Assembly: GCA_004352715.1 (NCBI GenBank)
Contig: SCFE01000017.1
Location: forward strand, 242,197-306,196
DNA from: Hofstenia miamia
Lineage: Eukaryota; Xenacoelomorpha; Acoela
Direction of reading: 5' to 3'
DNA: 64,000 bases
Positions 13,001-22,670 of the stretch are shown in pieces (position 1 is the stretch's first letter; the number at the start of each line of letters is the position of its first letter). Both the position numbers and the translations under genes were made by a program. The notes beneath the pieces were generated by a model, which was not told the DNA's origin, did no database searches, and saw nothing but the letters and a program-made list of their open reading frames with translations.

Positions 13001-16000
13001 TAATACACTGTGATGATGTTATTAAATGGTGGGGTCAAAATGCTGTAAATTTTCCAAACTTAAGTCAATTAGATACATTTTTATTGGGTGTAAAAGCCAC
13101 TTCAGAAAGGTTACTATCAAACACAGGTTGTTTGCTTGAAAAACGACGACAACGCTTGAAGCCAGAGACTGTTCACTCCATTCTTTTCTAAAAACATTTT
13201 GAAAATATTAAAAACGTTTGTAAATAAGAACCTTTTTTGTTCTTTGTAGTTGTCTTATTGTCTATTTTTGGTTTGCATTAATGTACACATTTGTACTGCA
13301 TTTGTTCATTCGTCATAATTTTTTAGTGAGGGACATTGGTTTTGAGGTGAATCGCAGGCAGTAGGAAAAAACTGTGCGGTTCGGTGCGGTAAAATACAAT
13401 GCACAAGTACGGTGCGGTATGAAGTTAATGAGCCGCGCACATCCCTAGTTCAGACTCTCAAGCCTCCGTAGATTCACCTAGTGCAATATTAACCTGACCC
13501 ATCTTTTCCAAAACAACCCAACCCTACCCATCAGTTGAATTTACCCTACCCAACCTATATATATATATATATATATATATATNAAGCCCATCTCATGTGA
13601 ACAACATGGAAATTGTGCGATCGGCGATTCTGGCTAATATATTTTCAATTTACTAATTTTTGTTTACTTATAAGGCATAATACGCTGGCTGTAATTACAT
13701 TATTTACTAGAGAAATTTTGAAAAATTCTAAAAGCCATATTTGTTGCCAAATATGTAAACGTGCCGTGCCCAAAAAATATTTTTGTAACTCCGTGCGGGG
13801 CCGTGCCTAAAACCCACCGTGCCGTGCCTTCAAAAACCAGGCACGGTTGCAGCTATGAACTAACAATAGGAAGTAGACTAGCAAAGTAAAGTGTAATGAC
13901 GAAATCAAGTGCGATATTGTATATAAATTTAGTTTGGCACTGTTGTGCATATGGAGAAAGTAAGAAAATCTTGCATGCATACACACAGCATTCTACATAA
14001 ATAAGCAAAACATGCATCATAATTTTTAAATGTAAGTTGATTATGTGGAATTTATTATCCATGTGAAAGAATACTGCATTCCTAGTTGCGGAATCGAATT
14101 CGCATGCTTGATTGTGCACTTAATATTTACGCCAGGGTTGGAATGTTTTAATACACTCTTCTTCTCAAACGCGTTTTAAACATGTTTTAAAGTAGTGGTT
14201 TTCCTGTTTTGACACACTTAGATTTTGGGAATTAGATGAAGAATATACTGCAGAAACTATCATTCGTGCAACGACTCCTCAAAAAGTATTAAACTGTCTC
14301 CGAAATTCTTGTGAATATTTGTTTTATATATCAATAAGTTATTCATATTTGAGTTCATTTTTATATTCATGTTTATAAGGAGCTTTTTTTTCCCATCTTG
14401 TATTTGGGTTTTCAGCTCCATGTTTAAAAAACACTCAAATTGTTTTAATACGAGTTATTTGTTAAAAAAACGCATAAAACAAGTTATTCGAATAAAAAAC
14501 GTTTTTCTGAAAACGATTAATGAGATACTACTCAAATCGCAAATAATGCAACCTGCCATGCGAAAGTGTTAAAAATGATTTGTATTACAATTCTGTAGAG
14601 ATTTCTGAGGGCAAAAAATGAAATGATTCGCCTATTAAAATCTAGAGATTATTAGTGATATTAATGGTTTTGTAAATTTTGAATGGATATTTGGGTGCTG
14701 TGCGAGCAAAACGGACTAGAAAAAAAACCCAAACCCTAAGGGTTCGCACACCCCCACGTTCTTGCACTACACAAATATAAAACATTGCCTGTTAGATTTA
14801 AACTCAATAGAAAATTACTACTGATCCTCAATATCGCCTTTACCACAATTGTGAACCAAAAATGCATGCAAATAAACTGTCATATGCGCTACATAGCAAA
14901 AAATTGCATTTCGGTTGTAAATGCAAATTCAACATAATATTTCATTAAAATAAAATTACAAGATATTGTGCAATATTACCAAACATTGCAATTATGAGTT
15001 TGACTTGTAATGGAGCGAAATTAAGTTAATTACATTTTAAATTATAGATTGGATAGACAAATTAGGTTTTCTATTTTGAGCCTGAAAATAAAGTAACTGA
15101 TATAGTAGTATCCTTATGACATATAGTTCGGAAATGCAATTTTTGCATTATCAAGAAAAGAACATTTTCTTAGCAGCCCGGTCATTCTAACGTAGACGAT
15201 CTTTGAAAGAATATTGGATTTTTATAATAAAGATCAAAGTATTAATAGCAATTGTATATGGGTAAAGCGAGGTTTATTGCACTGGGAGGTAAATAGCAGT
15301 TTTTGCTCTCTCCACACAGATTTAGGATGAACTTCAAAACACATGAATTTTCATAAAAATTATCTGGACAGCAAAAAATTTACGATTAATCAGCTTTTAG
15401 GAATTAATCGCCTTTTAAAAACTTTTCTCGACTTTGACTGATAAATTTGATTGTTTATTAATCAAACAATTACATATTATAGATAAACGATACTCACAGT
15501 AAAAAGATCGGGAAATTGCTCCTTAACAATACGATTTTTTACATTAAATGACAAGCTTTGATGAGCTAATTGTCGTTTCTAAAATAGCAATTTCGCTACT
15601 TAGTCGAGAATATCATACAAACCGTTGTGTAAGAACTTTCTATACTACCCAACGTAGGTGCTGATTCCAACATAAAACTTAATAATCCAGTAAGAATGGT
15701 GGAAACAGACCATGCAGGATTCCAAGTATCAGGATGAAAATCGCTAATTGATAAACAAAGTCTAAATATAAACATTTATCAGCTAGTGCTATTGTTTGAC
15801 GTAATTCAATGATTATATAAACATGTATTGCAATAATTTAAACTTACCAGAAAACAAAAATAAAACATAATTTTAAGAACATATAAATAAAGAATGCTCG
15901 TAACTATGGTATTTGAAGAAATCTTACTTAGTATTAACCTTGAACCGCCCATTTGGAGTGATCATGTAAATACTAGGTGGCTTAAATGGATACTGTGCAG

Positions 16001-16178
16001 GAAATACTAATTTACCATGGTAATAACCTCCTTCATACGGTGATTCAGCAGGCCCGGTGACAATGTAATGCCATTCCAATATATTTGATGGAAGAGGCAC
16101 TGCTTGAATGTAAGGGACCGGGTCTTTCATTATACGAATGTAATCCTGGCGTAACCTTGAGGAAGCCGTCGTAGACAT
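6848..16178 (-). CDS. UBE2J2: Ubiquitin-conjugating enzyme E2 J2, four-exon gene (span)
   Basis: UBE2J2 (yeast Ubc6 family) is a tail-anchored ER E2 that passes ubiquitin from E1 to ER-associated-degradation substrates together with E3 ligases. Four coding exons (16178-15928, 15761-15623, 15578-15498, 7069-6848) total 693 nt, that is 230 residues plus stop; vertebrate orthologues are about 259. Splice junctions are GT-AG and the phases agree. Residues 1-84 hold the UBC fold start with PYEGGYYHGKL and PFKPPSIYMITPNGRF. Exon 2 holds LCLSISDFHPDTWNPAWS with the catalytic Cys in LCLS. Exon 4 ends with the hydrophobic anchor INIGVIVGFAAFAFVVKYVW. A minus-strand acceptor ends at 16189, ten bases before the ATG, so a non-coding 5' exon further upstream is likely. 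The linker before the anchor is shorter than in vertebrates, so a skipped extra exon is possible. Confidence 0.93.
7070..9180. other. Left part of UBE2J2 intron 3, nothing recognised
   Basis: Intronic AT-rich DNA. A purine-rich, relatively GC-rich patch at 7160-7380 has an open frame, but it resembles no family and lacks splice logic. It could be the remnant of an old insertion. Confidence 0.5.
9181..9660 (+). pseudogene. Fossil of a high-copy uncharacterised arthropod ORF
   Basis: In three interleaved frames the sequence shows ALYLAYFDCKLGNQD (about 9209-9253), then KFEMPMVWPEQKDHGNDYYF (about 9306-9365), then a frame-shifted YPANLRYSTRPLAHSED and finally ASPNLIKQAELNDL near 9580-9617. This order of motifs (AYF.CK.GDQD, PMVWRE..DH..DCYFC, YP.L.SA.RPV.H, .L..QGDLNDL) is one I recognise from a large family of unannotated, repeatedly copied arthropod ORFs of unknown function. 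The copy is short and has frameshifts and stops, so it is dead. It lies in the plus orientation inside UBE2J2 intron 3. Confidence 0.55.
9916..10019 (+). pseudogene. THAP zinc-finger fragment of the P-like transposase
   Basis: The C-x-C-x4-C spacing in CKCSVVGC followed by TNYKSN matches the start of THAP domains. The frame stops before the downstream Cys and His, so the finger is incomplete. Confidence 0.6.
10519..11075 (+). pseudogene. P-type transposase core fragments
   Basis: Open pieces at 10519-10743 and 10748-10954 are separated by a stop and frame change. A third piece at about 10967-11074 carries KCLTKQTTTAL and the following helix. The HIMKNIRNN motif belongs to the GTP-binding/catalytic region of P transposases. 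No intact catalytic acidic residues can be assigned with confidence. Confidence 0.6.
12666..13447 (+). mobile_element. hAT element (inner, nested), 8-bp TSD GTTCAGAC
   Basis: TAGAGATGTGCGC at 12666 and its inverted partner GCGCACATCCCTA ending at 13447 differ at one position. GTTCAGAC flanks both sides (12658-12665 and 13448-13455). Both ends carry subterminal GCGGTGCGGT repeats. The interior keeps only the C-terminal end of a hAT transposase, so this is an internal-deletion derivative lying inside the outer hAT element. Confidence 0.9.
12994..13191 (+). pseudogene. hAT transposase C-terminal dimerisation (hATC) fragment
   Basis: The frame reads DDVIKWWGQNAVNFPNLSQL then TFLLGVKATSERLLSNTGCL and KRRQRLKPETVHSILF. 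These match the hATC consensus blocks (WW..N...FP.L..LA, ATS..SERLFS.AG, KR.RL.PE.V). Upstream catalytic parts are missing from the element. Confidence 0.8.
13558..13583. repeat. (TA)n microsatellite ending at a single N
   Basis: About 25 bases of alternating TA end at an unresolved base (13583), then AAGCCCATCTCATGT. The reverse complement of that 15-mer follows the N run at 17742, so the two (TA)n sites share a flank and may be confused in the assembly. Confidence 0.6.
13866..15497. other. Right part of UBE2J2 intron 3, nothing recognised
   Basis: AT-rich intronic DNA between the outer hAT element and the donor of exon 3. No coding or repeat signature was recognised. Confidence 0.5.
15498..15578 (-). 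CDS. UBE2J2: UBE2J2 coding exon 3
   Basis: Encodes KRQLAHQSLSFNVKNRIVKE and QFPDLFT between a TTTTAG acceptor and a GTGAGT donor, both in phase 0. The preceding intron is only 44 nt (15579-15622). The residues correspond to the C-terminal helices of the UBC domain. Confidence 0.92.
15623..15761 (-). CDS. UBE2J2: UBE2J2 coding exon 2 (active-site exon)
   Basis: Acceptor ATATTTAG precedes ACTTTGTTTATC; joined to exon 1 this gives N-T-K-L-C-L-S-I-S-D-F-H-P-D-T-W. The Cys in LCLS is the thioester cysteine. The motif SVSTILTGLLSFM is strongly conserved in the family. The exon ends SSYTT before a GTTTGT donor, in phase 0. Confidence 0.93.
15928..16178 (-). CDS. UBE2J2: UBE2J2 coding exon 1
   Basis: Begins at the ATG for MSTTASSRLRQDYIRIMK and ends in ACT AA before a GTAAGA donor, in phase 2. 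It carries the N-terminal helix, the PSNILEWHY strand and the YEGGYYHGK segment typical of Ubc6-type E2s. The ATG lies ten bases downstream of a TTTTAG acceptor, which supports it as the first coding codon. Confidence 0.93.
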
Positions 16179-16188
16179 CTTGGGCAGT

Positions 16189-17600
16189 CTAAAAACAAAA
16201 CGATATCTTCATTTTGAATAAATAAGTAAAATCTTAAATTCATTACTGGACTTTTAATAAAGTTGATATATTTTCTTCCATTTCATACATTTTCACAACA
16301 ATTTCGTACGTATACAAAAGAGAGGTTTTACAACAATGACTCATGTGTAGATTAGTTGAAGAAACTAATTATGATTTGGCATAAAAAAACCGCCTGATAT
16401 AATAGTAGCGTCAAAATTTTTTTCTTCTTTACCAATATTCGTCTTTCCTCAATTCTATTAATGAAATTATCAAAGTGGAAGTGACGGGCGAGATCAGAAA
16501 TTCCAAATTATGAAGAATCTTCTCTGTTAACAATTAATCTCTTCAGTCAGATTTTTAATCAGACGTAGAAATAGTTAAACAATTTAGTAATCAAATTTTT
16601 AATGATATTTTTGTGTTATGCCTTGTATTAATTTTAACTATCATTCTAATCTTATTTTCAAAGCGCACGAAATTGAAGGAACATGTGCAGATATGCAAAT
16701 ATGCGAATTAAAAAGTGCACGTATGAAATGAATGTGGAAATATCCGAACCTGATTAAACAATGCCTGTGAAGTAGCATAGAAAATATATGTTAGCATTTC
16801 AACAGAAACTGGATAGGCTGTGAAGTTATAAGTAAAGTTATGCTTGAGTGGTTCACCTCACAGTTGTTACGACATACTCCACTAACTTTCAATATGCCTT
16901 TTCATCTCAAATAGATATACTGATAATATATTAGGAATACAAGGAATATTGCTCTTGCAAAATATCTCGAAATATGAAAAAAAAATTCGCAAACTAGGTG
17001 TGTCTGAATGACGCGCATTCAAGTTCACTGTGCGCAAAGTCAGACGCTAAGGAGCGCCTACAAAGATTACTGATTGAGCAAGAAATTAAAGCGTAAATCA
17101 GAGAGGAGACATTCCCCTATCCCATGATATGTTCAGATTTTAGTTCGTGGGGAATGATGCTTTAAATTTTTTCTATGAAAACTACAGATTCAGCAGATGG
17201 GAAGTTTTTCACTAATATATGAAAATATGAAAACATTTCTTTTCTCTCTGAGTCAATCCAAAACATTTACATTTGTATTCCATCAACAAAATCTAAATTT
17301 ATTAGTGATAAAACTGGATAACGAGAAGTATCTTTTACTAGGTACATTAGTTGCAGGAAGGCAAGTACTTGGACAGCAAACGGGGATAGAATGGGTTACA
17401 ATCAACAACCTGTGAAATTATCTAAATCTGTCTAATTCTTCGTCAAACAACTGAATCTTATTTTACACTACCCTGTCCGGATCTATCCAGAATTATGCTG
17501 CCCTGATAATTCTATCCGAAATCAGGCATAAGCGTCAAAGCAAAGTTATTGCTGTAAAGTAGAAGCACAAAGCTACAAACTGCAAGCAAAATGTATTTAC

Positions 17601-17639
<39 letters not shown>

Positions 17640-17640
17640 T
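16189..17640. other. UBE2J2 upstream region, no gene seen
   Basis: The acceptor TTTTAG at 16189-16194 (minus) suggests that the UBE2J2 first exon and promoter lie somewhere in this AT-rich stretch. I could not identify a donor or a promoter with confidence. Confidence 0.45.
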
Positions 17641-17761
17641 NNNNNNNNNNNNNNNNNNNNNNNNNNNNNNNNNNNNNNNNNNNNNNNNNNNNNNNNNNNN
17701 NNNNNNNNNNNNNNNNNNNNNNNNNNNNNNNNNNNNNNNNNACATGAGATGGGCTTATCAT

Positions 17762-17793
<32 letters not shown>
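17606..17793. repeat. (TA)n microsatellites around a 101-bp gap
   Basis: Two (TA)n runs (about 17606-17636 and 17763-17793) flank Ns at 17641-17741. Open frames across this interval are artefacts of the N run. Confidence 0.8.
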
Positions 17794-17799
<6 letters not shown>

Positions 17800-18179
17800 T
17801 CATACTCGTGCTTTCACTATGGAAATTTAAGAGAGGTGTACAAAGGGCAAGCTGAACCGATATAAAAAAATTGCATGCACATTTGTACTTTGTACATTTT
17901 TTAAAAATTCTCTTGTAATCTTCAAAAAATACACGCACACTAAATATTCAATTTGGAAATGATTAGGACATTCGAAAGCGTCATTTAGAAAAAATTTGAT
18001 CTTCACATTTTACGCATGTAGTTCTATCAAGTATGTGGTAATTAGTAGCTCATTGTTGTATGACTGTATTAAAGTATGCAAAAGCGAAGCTGAGGCTATG
18101 TAGTGACTCTGACAGTAGACTTCGCCAGTGACTTAAAAAGAGTTTTTGCTGCTAACCCCCGGCAAATTAAATTATTAGT

Positions 18180-18330
18180 AACGAAAATTGCAGAAGCTTA
18201 AATAATTAAGAACCATAACAAAGATCAATTATTGAACAACAAACAAAGTAATATAAGCATATTAAATATATTTTAACAGCATGAAATTTAAACACCATTA
18301 AATTCTAGTGTAGTACATTGAAAATAACCG
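18180..18330 (+). repeat. Upstream partial copy of the Penelope-like 3' end
   Basis: The sequence around CAGAAGCTTAAATAATTAAG through TAGTGTAGTACATTG is near-identical to 21866-22005 at the other end of the Penelope-like element. Tandem, partial 'pseudo-LTR' arrangements of this kind are typical of Penelope elements. Confidence 0.6.
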
Positions 18331-18503
18331 GTTAATACACTAGTTTACACATACACACATTCAAAATTGCTCACTACACTTAAAATTACAAAAAAGTAAG
18401 CTTAAAATCGAATTTATTGAAAACTGCATTGAAAAGAAATTAATACCATAATTTCTGTCACTTTCAATTCCTAATCATATGTTCGTCATTTCAAAAAAGT
18501 CAA

Positions 18504-20160
18504 ATGAAGTCACTTAAATCAATACTTAAAGATGCAAGGAAAGAATACAAGGTAAATAAGTTAAACTTTTATGATTTATTAGAAACCAAGAACAAAGTTT
18601 TATTATTTCAACTCTGTATAACTCATAATAATACGAAATTTTGTGAAATCAAGAAACGACATGGCAAAAAAATAGAATTACTTACAAAACGTCAAGGAAC
18701 TACAGAAGAATTTAAACTAAAAAATACAGAGCTAAATTTATCTTCCGTAAAATTGACACCAGAACAAAATGAAGCATTATCTTATGAGTTAGCCATTTTA
18801 TAATTCTGAAGATGTTAAGAGTGAGACTGAAACAATGTTCCAATCATTATTGAAATGTGCAAAGGCCTACCAATGAAGTTAAAGACGACTCAAAACAGAA
18901 ATTAGTTACATCAACAAATACTTATTTAAAAAGCCTAATCTTTCTAAGAAGGTTAAAGCATTATATTTGCCTCTAGATGAATTGTCTAAAAATGATTCAA
19001 TGTACAATCTAAATTTGATAAAGGAAATGGAATTGCAATCATTGTCAAGGCAAAAATAAATATTTTAAAAATATGGAGAAAATTCCCAATAAGTCAATGT
19101 TTACCAAAATTCCAAAAAGTAATAAAGTGAAGAAAAGCCAATTTATTAATGAAGAAGAGAAATTTAATAAAACTATTTTACAAATGGCCAAAAATTGAAT
19201 TATCTGTAAATTTATAGAAGGAAATTCATAGTATTGAATGCCAACCAAGTCATATGTATGTACTTCCTAAAACAATAAAGATACAAATTTGAGAACTATT
19301 CTATCTATGATTAATTTTCCTATTTATAAACTTTCGAAATAGTTAGAAAAGTTAATGAAAAAGTACATTTCATCAAACAGCAATTTAATAGATACCTTAG
19401 ATTTTCTCAGTAAGTCAGAGAAGAAAACCAGTAATCACATATTGAATTTAATACCATAACATGACATTTCCAAATTCCATATTACCTTAAGAAAATTGTA
19501 AAACATAGCATACCTAAATGGAACTATCTATGAACAAATAGACGGTATGGAAATGGAATCGTAACTAGGTCCTTCAATAGCTAGCTTTCCCATGGATATA
19601 ATTAAAAAAGAAATTAAACCATTAAAGATTTATAAGTCACTGGCATATTACAGATAAGTTGATGACACATTTCCTATGCTTGAAGATAAGAAAATCTAGA
19701 AAGTTCTATGCAATTTTTAAATGGATGCCTATCTGAAATACAAAGTACAGTAGAACAAAATCGCAATCTAAATTTTCTAGATGTAATAATATCGTTGAAC
19801 CAACACCACTATGAAACAAAAATATATCGCAAGCCATAAAATACCACGTTATACATTCCTTATCAATCTTTTTGTGACCCATAGTACAAGATAAACACAA
19901 TTAAGTGCTTATTAAATCGAATTAGTAAAATATCTTCAAATTGTAATAACATGATTGAATCGATAACTGAATTATATGAAATACTTGAAAAGAACGGCTA
20001 TCCACATAAATTGTGTGAGAATTTTGTTGACCAAGCTCTCACCTCAAAGTCTATTGAATGTAACCAAGCAAATGATGACGATAAAATACCAATATATTGA
20101 AAACTGCCATTATGGAGAACCATTAAAATCTCTTAAAAGCACGGATTAGAATCTTTAATA
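18504..20160 (+). pseudogene. Penelope-like element reverse transcriptase, decayed
   Basis: The 99-codon open piece 18504-18803 begins an RT ORF that then continues with many stops. Landmarks are YEQIDGMEM followed by LGPSIASFPMDII (about 19530-19600), an RT catalytic box where the Tyr codon is a stop (R-stop-V-D-D-T-F near 19655-19675), and NLNFLDVIISLNQHHYETKI then YRKP (about 19767-19836), YKINTIKCLLNRI (about 19891-19929) and LEKNGYPHKL (about 19984-20015). These blocks and their order are those of Penelope-type RTs (G.xMGSPL.P, Y.DD, LPFLD..I, YRKPT, K...I..L..R). It is inactive. The C-terminal GIY-YIG part resumes at about 21704, beyond an inserted RT element. Confidence 0.75.
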
Positions 20161-20239
20161 AAAAATTTTTATCTAGGAGGTCAACGATGCGAGCGTTAGG
20201 TTGCGATTGTGTCATGGAGCGAGTAAGAGGCGGACTCCA

Positions 20240-20345
20240 ATATATATATATATATATAAAGTAAAAAATTTATTTTCTCTTTACTCGTAGCAACAATCAT
20301 AAAAAGCGAACTGACACAAAATGGATGACATACTATATATATATA
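20240..20345. repeat. (TA)n runs near the junction of the inserted RT element
   Basis: Short TA runs at about 20240-20260 and 20333-20345 flank sequence between the end of Penelope homology (about 20200) and the minus-strand RT ORF. The exact insertion boundary is not resolved. Confidence 0.5.
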
Positions 20346-20413
20346 GGATGACAAATTAAATTGCACGAGATTTTTACAAAATTAAAATTGATAATATTGC
20401 ACTAAAAATCGAG

Positions 20414-21691
20414 TCAGTTGCTGTGTTGTGGAAGGAAGTTAATTGGTGGAAGTGAGTATGATGGCTGTCGAGACGGCTGATCAGCTTTATTGAGATGTGA
20501 CGGGATCCAACGAATAGATACTGCTTTGATCCTGGCTAAAATCGTGATAAAAATAGACATAAAATACGGGAGAGAATTAACCTTTCCCGAATTTGTTGCC
20601 CTTGCAAACGCCATGTTATCAGTGAAAATTGTGTCGCCGTAGTCGCAAATGTAAAGTGTAATAGCTAAAGCGTGTGCTTCCTTAAAAAATATATTGAGAG
20701 CCAGCGGGGTGAAAAATGAAAATTGACAATCCTCTGGGGTATGTATACCTAAAGCAATATCTGATGCGTCAGAATACCAGATGTTAGATGTTGTAGAGTA
20801 TGGAAAAAGTTCCCAAGACATAGTGAAAGAAGCTTTGCGTATAAGAAGGGTTGTAAGTGTCTGAGCTGCTTGGTATTTGTCACAATGTGGATTATACAGA
20901 GGTGTAATTATGTTGTAGGTGCCTATGATCGGCCGTATGAAAGAGAGATGCCCAAGTACTATTTTTCGCTGTTTCTCAGATAATGAAGCAATAAGTTTGG
21001 TTATAAGAATTCGTTCGGGTGTTGCAGAAATTGTGGATTCATGCAAATTAAGCTGGAAACCTAAGAATGGAATTGTCGGTGAAATACTAGATGTGATGTC
21101 AATCTGTATACATCTTATGCCTAGTTCTTCGATTTGACGGTGCCACTGGGTGATCCTATGGAAATGTCGAGGTAGAAATATCATGATTAAGTTATCAACG
21201 TGTGCCCATGAGGCATGTAGAAAAGGACGTATAGGTTTTAAAAGATAGTTTGACAGAAGTTGGCATGGTGCCGCAGAATAGGATAAGCCCATGGGAGCTT
21301 TCAAAAATTCATATCTTATACCGTTATGCGCTAAGAAAGTAGTTTTGTATCTATCGGAGGGTCGGACATCTAAATGGTAATACGCATTTTTTAGATCAAA
21401 AGTGACTGCTATGTGATCGGAAGATGGGGGAAAACGCCTAATGACTTTTAAGAAAGACGGAGCATAATACTTTATTGGTGTTGTCAAAGGTGTCAAATGC
21501 GAATAATCTATAACCATTCGAAATTTAGAATTGTTCTTAGGAACAAAGAAAGCACGTGATACGATAGGGGATCGTCTTGGCGAAATTTGAATTATGCGGG
21601 CTCTCAAATGAGCGTCGAGAATAGAGTTTGCGTGTTGTAATTTTAAACCAATTTTGCAATCAAAGAAAAAGTCAGACATTTTTAAGAACAC
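20414..21691 (-). CDS. Reverse transcriptase-RNase H ORF, DIRS-like, altered catalytic box
   Basis: An uninterrupted 425-codon ORF. Residues about 45-200 form an RT domain: SRAFFVPKNNSKFRMVIDYS, then FDLKNAYYHLDV (first catalytic Asp) and APMGLSYSAAPCQL. The usual YxDD is replaced by H-V-D-N in WAHVDNLIMI, so the second catalytic Asp is missing. Residues about 305-410 form an RNase H-type domain with IWYSDAS, KEAHAL, IFTDN and RWIPSHLNKADQPSR. Gag, integrase and tyrosine recombinase are not seen beside it. The RT plus RNase H style with a N.AD..SR ending suggests a DIRS-like or related non-integrase retroelement; the lineage is uncertain. It lies antisense within the Penelope-like element. 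Confidence 0.7.
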   Translation of the reverse strand: MFLKMSDFFFDCKIGLKLQHANSILDAHLRARIIQISPRRSPIVSRAFFVPKNNSKFRMVIDYSHLTPLTTPIKYYAPSFLKVIRRFPPSSDHIAVTFDLKNAYYHLDVRPSDRYKTTFLAHNGIRYEFLKAPMGLSYSAAPCQLLSNYLLKPIRPFLHASWAHVDNLIMIFLPRHFHRITQWHRQIEELGIRCIQIDITSSISPTIPFLGFQLNLHESTISATPERILITKLIASLSEKQRKIVLGHLSFIRPIIGTYNIITPLYNPHCDKYQAAQTLTTLLIRKASFTMSWELFPYSTTSNIWYSDASDIALGIHTPEDCQFSFFTPLALNIFFKEAHALAITLYICDYGDTIFTDNMAFARATNSGKVNSLPYFMSIFITILARIKAVSIRWIPSHLNKADQPSRQPSYSLPPINFLPQHSN

Positions 21692-21703
21692 ATGCTAGTC
21701 TCC

Positions 21704-22015
21704 TCACTTGTCTATACATGCAATTGTGACGAATGCAATATTTCTTACCAAACCATTTTGTAACTAGGATCAATGAACATCTATTAGATCCTCAAATGTC
21801 AGAAATATATATGCATCAACATCATGCTAAAAAGAATTTTAATATAATAATGGGAACATCCACTACGAAGATTGCAGAAGCTTTAATAATTAAGAACCAT
21901 AACAGAGATCAATTATTGAACAAGCAACAAAGTAATATGAACATTATAAATTTATTTTAAGTGCATGAAAATTTAAGCATCATTAAACTTTAGTGTAGTA
22001 CATTGTAAATATTAT
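21704..22015 (+). pseudogene. Penelope-like C-terminus (GIY-YIG region) and 3' end
   Basis: Reading resumes with LVYTCNCDECNISYQ, matching the VVY...C..C...YIG.T start of the Penelope GIY-YIG endonuclease. After a frame change RINEHLLDPQM and KIAEALIIKNHN follow, the usual end blocks. The final 140 bases are repeated at 18180-18330. The gap to the RT fossil is explained by the minus-strand RT element. Confidence 0.6.
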
Positions 22016-22078
22016 TCTCATAAATTTTGTATTCTGATGATGATTTTTGAATCGAAATCGGTTAACAATAAATTGAGC

Positions 22079-22089
22079 ACACACACACA

Positions 22090-22125
<36 letters not shown>

Positions 22126-22205
22126 GTGACAAAAGGATATACATGGTAAGTTTTGATGTAAAATCACTTTTTACAAATACTCAAATAAAGTAAGCTAAGT
22201 GGTTT
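22079..22205 (+). repeat. (AC)n(TA)n microsatellite plus a Penelope RT scrap
   Basis: The (AC)n(TA)n run ends at about 22124. Next, MVSFDVKSLFTNTQIK (about 22144-22191) matches the FDV.SLFTN block of Penelope RT, so a small fragment of another copy lies here. Confidence 0.5.
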
Positions 22206-22508
22206 GCATTTAAGCTCTTGTAATGGCATGTAGACTGAGTTTGGAACGCGATTTCCGTCAAGCCGAAGACAGAGCGATTCATGTGGGGCTTAAAAGGTCC
22301 ATGCCGAGGACAACAGGCGCTACTAAGCAGTCAACAAGGTGTAGAAATGATTATTCCATTCTAAAGTTGTTGAGATTGTGCCACGAATTGTCATTTTCGA
22401 GTTGTCGGCTAAAACAATTTTGTTATTGCTTTCGTTTATCTCCAATCCAGTTCGTCAAGCCAGATCCAACGTCATGAAGGTTTTGTCGGCTCCTGTATCG
22501 AGAAGGGC

Positions 22509-22510
<2 letters not shown>
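22205..22510 (-). pseudogene. Inverted fragment of gypsy protease region
   Basis: The minus strand of this interval is close to identical to plus-strand 23550-23860 of the neighbouring gypsy element: shared words include CTTCTCGATACA and ACCTTCATGACGTTGGATCT, and both run into CATGCCATTACAAGAGCTTAA. It is therefore a second, inverted and truncated copy ending at a (TA)n run (22511-22541). Confidence 0.8.
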
Positions 22511-22541
<31 letters not shown>

Positions 22542-22544
<3 letters not shown>

Positions 22545-22670
22545 GTAATATTTGCGAACTCTTGTTATCTTGCTTTGTAATTGTTTATTAATACGCATTT
22601 GATTTGTATATGTTCGATCATCTATCAATTACTGTTCGTCTTTTAGATTCAATAAAAGCCATGTTTATTG
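22542..22670 (+). repeat. 5' LTR of short-LTR gypsy element
   Basis: Matches 25835-25940 in order and contains an AATAAA near its end. It abuts the (TA)n run at 22511-22541, so the first base is approximate. Confidence 0.7.

Larger units (their letters stand above)
11845..13857. mobile_element. hAT-type element (outer), 8-bp TSD AACTAACA
   Basis: The left terminus CAGAGCTGCAACCGTGCC begins at 11845. The right terminus, inverted, is CATAGCTGCAACCGTGCC ending at 13857. The same eight bases AACTAACA flank both ends (11837-11844 and 13858-13865), which is the hAT signature. Subterminal CGTGCCGTGC repeats lie just inside both ends. No transposase domain of its own was recognised, so it is probably non-autonomous. 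About 0.8 kb of its length is a second hAT element (12666-13447). It sits in UBE2J2 intron 3. Confidence 0.85.

Noticed and set aside
13583-17760. Inverted repeat AAGCCCATCTCATGT at 13584 and 17742 as transposon termini
   Set aside because: Only 15 bp, both next to (TA)n and Ns; a shared microsatellite flank or misassembly explains it better, and no target duplication is seen.
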